8,305 nucleotides of DNA from Pseudanabaena sp. UBA1465 (GTDB lineage Bacteria; Cyanobacteriota; Cyanobacteriia; Pseudanabaenales; Pseudanabaenaceae): NCBI GenBank assembly GCA_002325645.1, contig DCSN01000220.1, positions 1 through 8,305 on the forward strand. The letters are read 5' to 3'. Made by a program: the position numbers and the translations under genes. The notes beneath the pieces are model-generated. The model made no database searches, was not told the DNA's origin, and saw nothing but the letters and a program-made list of their open reading frames with translations. This document shows positions 5,444 to 8,305 of the stretch, one piece after another (the first letter of the stretch is position 1; each line of letters starts with the position of its first letter).

Positions 5444-7672
5444 ATGACAAATAATAATGCTCTACAGCAAGCCCTAAAACAATACTTTGGTTATGACTCC
5501 TTTCGGGCGGGACAGCGCGAAATTATTGAAGCAAATTTAGCAGGGCAGGACACCTTAGCGATTATGCCCACTGGTGGCGGTAAGTCGATCTGCTTCCAAT
5601 TGCCTGCTTTACTTAAAACGGGTGTAACAATTGTCGTATCGCCATTAATTGCCTTAATGCAAGATCAAGTTACTGCCCTTAAAGAGAATGGGATTGGCGC
5701 TACTTTTCTCAATAGCACTCTGTCAGGTAGAGAAAGTAATCAGCGATCGCAAGCAATTTTAAATGGAGCAATTAAATTAATCTATGTGGCTCCTGAGCGT
5801 CTATTTGCCGAGCAGTTTATCGAATTTTTGAATATTGTTAAAAATAAAATTGGGATTGCGGGATTTGCGATCGATGAGGCGCACTGCGTATCGGAATGGG
5901 GGCATGATTTTCGCCCCGAATATCGCCAACTAAAGCAAATTCGCCAACTCTATCCCGATGTCCCCGTAATTGCGCTAACTGCTACGGCAACTGAGCGCGT
6001 GCGTGCAGATATTAGTCAACAATTGGAACTAAAACAACCCTATATTCATATAGCCAGTTTTAATCGAAATAATCTCTATTATGAAGTAGTTCCAAAACAA
6101 GGTACAGAAAAATCCTATGTGGATCTTTTGCGACAAATCAAGAAAAATCAAGGCTCAGGAATTGTCTATTGTCTGAGTCGTAAACGAGTAAACGAGATCG
6201 CGGAACGATTAAGAGAAGATGGTATTGAAGCAATTCCCTATCATGCAGGTTTAACCCCAAAGCAAAGGGAAGAAAATCAAACACGGTGGATTCGCGATGA
6301 TGTGCAGGTGATGGTTGCCACGATCGCCTTTGGGATGGGCATCAATAAGCCTGATGTGCGGTTTGTGATTCATTACGATTTGCCCAAAAACATCGAGGGT
6401 TACTATCAAGAATCAGGTCGCGCAGGTCGTGATGGTGAAGATTCCCACTGTACTTTGTTTCTAGGCTATCAGGATTTAGAAACGATCAAATATCTGATCG
6501 CTCAAAAAGTCGATCCCTATACTAACGAACCATTGGAAGCGGAACAGAGAATTGCTCAGCAGCAATTACGTCAAGTCGTTGACTACGCCGAAGGTTTAGC
6601 CTGTCGCCGCACAATTCTGCTGCGCTATTTTGGTGAACATTTTCATGGTGACTGCGCCAATTGCGATAATTGCCTTACGCCCAAACCAATGGATGATTGG
6701 ACAGTGGAAGCCCAAAAGTTCTTATCCTGTGTGGCAAGGGTAAAAGAGCGCTTTGGTTTAGGACAGATCATTGATATTTTACGCGGTTCTCTTAATAAAA
6801 AAATCTTGCAGCATGGCCATGAAAATCTATCTACTCATGGCATTGGCAAAGATCGCAGTCTTGACGAATGGCGACAACTGGCGCGATCGCTAATTCATCA
6901 AGGCTTCTTAACTCAAACCACCGATGGCTATGCGATTCTCAAACTTAACGATCGCAGTTGGGAAGTCATGCGAGGTCAGCGTAATGTCCTCTTGCCGATC
7001 GTCAGGGAAGTTGAATCTGCGCCAGTTCCTGAGCGTCATGATGTTAGTGAGAGACCCGTTGATATCGATATTCTGTTTGAGCGTTTGCGACTATTACGCA
7101 AAAATCTTGCCGATGAGCAGGAAGTCCCGCCCTATGTGATTTTCAGTAATGCCACGCTCAATCAAATGGCCGAGCAGCAACCGACCAGCCGCAAGGATTT
7201 CGCCAATTTATCGGGAGTTGGCGCAAAAAAATTAGAACAATATGCCGATGATTTTATTGCGCTTATTTTGGAACATCATCTCAAATATCCACCTGCGGAA
7301 CCTAGTGAAGCTGATAATACCAAGGTGACACAGGAATCTATCACGCCTAAATCAAAACTATCTAAGGCAAGTACCCAGCGCGAAACCTTAGCCATGTATG
7401 AAAATGGTTTAGATATCGATGAAATAGCTCGCGATCGCAAACTTAAGCCCGCCACCGTATGGACGCATCTAGTCCAGCTAGTTGAGGCTGGCTATGCCAT
7501 TAACCTCGATCGCCTTGTGCCGCCAGATCGCCAATCAATAATTTATGAGGCTCTCGAAGCGATCGGCGGTGATTCTCTCCGCAATCTTTTTGATCATCTC
7601 CGCGAAGAATATACCTACGATGAGATTAAGATAGTCCGTGCGATTTGGCAAAATGAAAAAGATCCTCTCTAG
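5444..7672 (+). CDS. recQ: ATP-dependent 3'-5' DNA helicase RecQ with C-terminal helicase-type HTH extension
   Basis: RecQ unwinds duplex, forked and recombination-intermediate DNA in repair and stalled-fork processing. The 742-residue chain has the full bacterial layout. The first helicase lobe carries MPTGGGKS (41-48, Lys47), DEAH (144-147) and the TATAT motif near 179-183. The second lobe carries motif VI, QESGRAGRD (322-330). The zinc-binding site has Cys387, Cys404, Cys407 and Cys410. A winged-helix RQC domain spans about 415-520 and an HRDC domain about 537-612, with the helix-hairpin-like LSGVGAKKLEQY. After a polar linker (about 615-642), residues 643-742 form an extra domain that resembles the HTH_40 helicase-associated helix-turn-helix; E. 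coli RecQ, about 610 residues, lacks it. The ATG lies 2 bp past the mnmE stop, so the genes are probably co-transcribed and may be translationally coupled. No disrupted motif was found. Confidence 0.97.
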   Translation: MTNNNALQQALKQYFGYDSFRAGQREIIEANLAGQDTLAIMPTGGGKSICFQLPALLKTGVTIVVSPLIALMQDQVTALKENGIGATFLNSTLSGRESNQRSQAILNGAIKLIYVAPERLFAEQFIEFLNIVKNKIGIAGFAIDEAHCVSEWGHDFRPEYRQLKQIRQLYPDVPVIALTATATERVRADISQQLELKQPYIHIASFNRNNLYYEVVPKQGTEKSYVDLLRQIKKNQGSGIVYCLSRKRVNEIAERLREDGIEAIPYHAGLTPKQREENQTRWIRDDVQVMVATIAFGMGINKPDVRFVIHYDLPKNIEGYYQESGRAGRDGEDSHCTLFLGYQDLETIKYLIAQKVDPYTNEPLEAEQRIAQQQLRQVVDYAEGLACRRTILLRYFGEHFHGDCANCDNCLTPKPMDDWTVEAQKFLSCVARVKERFGLGQIIDILRGSLNKKILQHGHENLSTHGIGKDRSLDEWRQLARSLIHQGFLTQTTDGYAILKLNDRSWEVMRGQRNVLLPIVREVESAPVPERHDVSERPVDIDILFERLRLLRKNLADEQEVPPYVIFSNATLNQMAEQQPTSRKDFANLSGVGAKKLEQYADDFIALILEHHLKYPPAEPSEADNTKVTQESITPKSKLSKASTQRETLAMYENGLDIDEIARDRKLKPATVWTHLVQLVEAGYAINLDRLVPPDRQSIIYEALEAIGGDSLRNLFDHLREEYTYDEIKIVRAIWQNEKDPL

Positions 7673-7681
7673 TAATTCAAC

Positions 7682-7704
7682 TAAAAGGCGGCGCACCGCT
7701 TTTA
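7682..7704. terminator. Bidirectional intrinsic terminator between recQ and the convergent TIGR02652 gene
   Basis: TAAAAG and GCGG-type bases on the left pair with CCGC and TTTTA on the right, with one bulged G near 7687-7688 and a CGCA tetraloop at 7692-7695. The A-run on the left and T-run on the right mean that a transcript from either strand ends in a GC stem followed by U residues. It starts 9 bp after the recQ stop and ends 4 bp before the stop of the convergent gene, which is where a shared terminator is expected. Confidence 0.75.
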
Positions 7705-7708
7705 TCTA

Positions 7709-8206
7709 TTAAAAAGAACGAAAGTATGGATAGCCTTTGGGTGCGCCTAGTTCTTTTTCTAGCTCAAAGTTAATAACTCCCCAACGTGGTTCTTCTGCTT
7801 CCGAAGGGCTAAACTCTACAGTTAAGCCATACAAACGCTGCACACTCGAATCAGTGGAAGTGGACTCAAGGTAAGGGCTAACCATGTCCATATATCGCCG
7901 AGCAATAGTTACTTTGAGCATTCGATAGCCCTGAGTAAATAGCCTGTCTATATTTTCATGAATCTCAAACCGAATTCCATCAGGGTGGGTATGCTGACGA
8001 TACCATTCATCATTCCATAGTCGCCATTGGCGATCGGATTGTAAATGAACTAAATCTTTGCCATTAGTATCAACTTCAAAAGCACCATGCCTCGGACAGA
8101 GATAGGTGTCAGTTAAAATTAGGGCAGGAATAATTTGCCGACAATGGGGACACTTAATCTCAGAACCAAAGATGGGATATTGTTGCACCGAGGTAACTGT
8201 CCTCAT
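7709..8206 (-). CDS. Conserved cyanobacterial protein of the TIGR02652 family, putative zinc-binding
   Basis: This 165-residue protein has no known function. Its N-terminal part carries Cys19, Cys22, Cys37 and His40 in the arrangement C-x2-C-x14-C-x2-H, which is the signature I recall for TIGR02652, a family of about 170 residues reported only from cyanobacteria. The four residues could bind one zinc ion as a small knuckle. The next stretch is rich in aromatic and His residues (WRLWNDEWYRQHTHPDGIRF, about 61-80) and the C-terminus ends in an aromatic GYPYFRSF. There is no signal peptide or membrane helix. The ATG at 8206 lacks a clear Shine-Dalgarno site; the sequence typical of the family begins around Gln9-Tyr10, so the start could be slightly different. 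It is convergent with recQ and shares its terminator, so the context gives no clue to its role. Confidence 0.9.
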   Translation of the reverse strand: MRTVTSVQQYPIFGSEIKCPHCRQIIPALILTDTYLCPRHGAFEVDTNGKDLVHLQSDRQWRLWNDEWYRQHTHPDGIRFEIHENIDRLFTQGYRMLKVTIARRYMDMVSPYLESTSTDSSVQRLYGLTVEFSPSEAEEPRWGVINFELEKELGAPKGYPYFRSF

Positions 8207-8232
8207 GGTTAATCAGTCAAAATTTGTGTAGA

Positions 8233-8260
8233 TATCTAGTTTAGATCTTAAATATGGCAA
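8233..8260 (-). promoter_or_regulatory. Weak candidate promoter of the TIGR02652 gene
   Basis: Read leftward, TTGCCA (plus-strand 8255-8260, five of six to consensus) is followed after 16 bp by TAGATA (8233-8238, only three of six). The start would be near 8226, about 20 nt before the ATG. The -10 overlaps the perfect 10-bp palindrome TAGATATCTA at 8229-8238, and an AGATCT palindrome lies at 8244-8249 inside the spacer, so a repressor site is possible. All of this rests on sequence resemblance. Confidence 0.25.
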
Positions 8261-8283
8261 TAAGTAGCTGAACGCAATTAAAT

Positions 8284-8304
8284 ATTAAGCGCAAAGCGCT
8301 TAAT
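8284..8304. repeat. 9-bp-stem hairpin, possible terminator of a gene beyond the window
   Basis: ATTAAGCGC at 8284-8292 pairs exactly with GCGCTTAAT at 8296-8304 around an AAA loop. It lies 78 bp upstream of the TIGR02652 start, so it is not that gene's terminator. It may end transcription entering from the right or be one copy of a small dispersed palindrome. The window stops one base after the stem, so the right flank cannot be read. Confidence 0.6.
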
Positions 8305-8305
8305 T

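Larger units (their letters stand above)
155..7438. repeat. HIP1 octamers GCGATCGC (about 15 scattered copies)
   Basis: Exact GCGATCGC sites start at 155, 568, 1204, 1995, 2788 and 3380 in the kinase gene, at 4047, 4119, 4470, 4753, 4898 and 4999 in mnmE, and at 5743, 6883 and 7431 in recQ. HIP1 is a known over-represented palindrome of many cyanobacterial genomes. All copies seen here are inside genes; none was seen in the intergenic regions or in the TIGR02652 gene. The span given covers the first to the last copy. Confidence 0.9.

Noticed and set aside
6924..7139. 71-residue ORF in another plus frame inside recQ
   Set aside because: It overlaps the RQC-HRDC coding region, and the recQ frame is clearly the real one.

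Overview
The window is a piece of a cyanobacterial chromosome. The strongest support is about 15 copies of the octamer GCGATCGC (HIP1, the highly iterated palindrome of cyanobacteria), a gene for a TIGR02652-type protein (a family described only from cyanobacteria), and a GC-rich palindromic repeat of a type common in filamentous cyanobacteria. A Pseudanabaena-like filamentous species would fit the moderate GC content and the many small hairpins, but that is a weak inference. Shine-Dalgarno sites are poor or absent at all four genes, as is often seen in this phylum.

Layout. Positions 1-59 hold a perfect 23-bp inverted repeat. Positions 103-3675 (minus strand) encode a 1190-residue soluble hybrid histidine kinase with the order PAS - PAS - LOV - GAF - HisKA - HATPase - REC - HPt. 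A 347-bp non-coding divergent region (3676-4022) carries a perfect -10 box for the kinase, a 9-bp-arm dyad and a weak candidate promoter for the rightward genes. mnmE (4023-5441) and recQ (5444-7672) follow on the plus strand, 2 bp apart, and look like a two-gene operon. A compact bidirectional terminator (7682-7704) separates recQ from the convergent TIGR02652 gene (7709-8206, minus). The window closes with another hairpin (8284-8304).

Function. The kinase is the accessory and most informative gene. Its third sensor domain is a full LOV photoreceptor with the adduct-forming cysteine (Cys352) and the FMN-contacting Arg, Asn and Gln residues. The protein is therefore probably a blue-light-gated phosphorelay enzyme with all three phosphorelay residues in one chain (His652, Asp994, His1133); its output regulator is not in the window. 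MnmE modifies the wobble uridine of tRNA and RecQ unwinds DNA during repair. They share transcription but no obvious pathway.

The most unusual DNA-level feature is in mnmE. Two tandem GC-rich palindromes (about 81 bp, 27 codons) sit in frame inside the GTPase domain, directly after the NKID motif. A dispersed repeat has thus become a protein segment in a conserved tRNA-modification enzyme. No CRISPR array, tRNA, rRNA, transposase or complete insertion sequence was seen.
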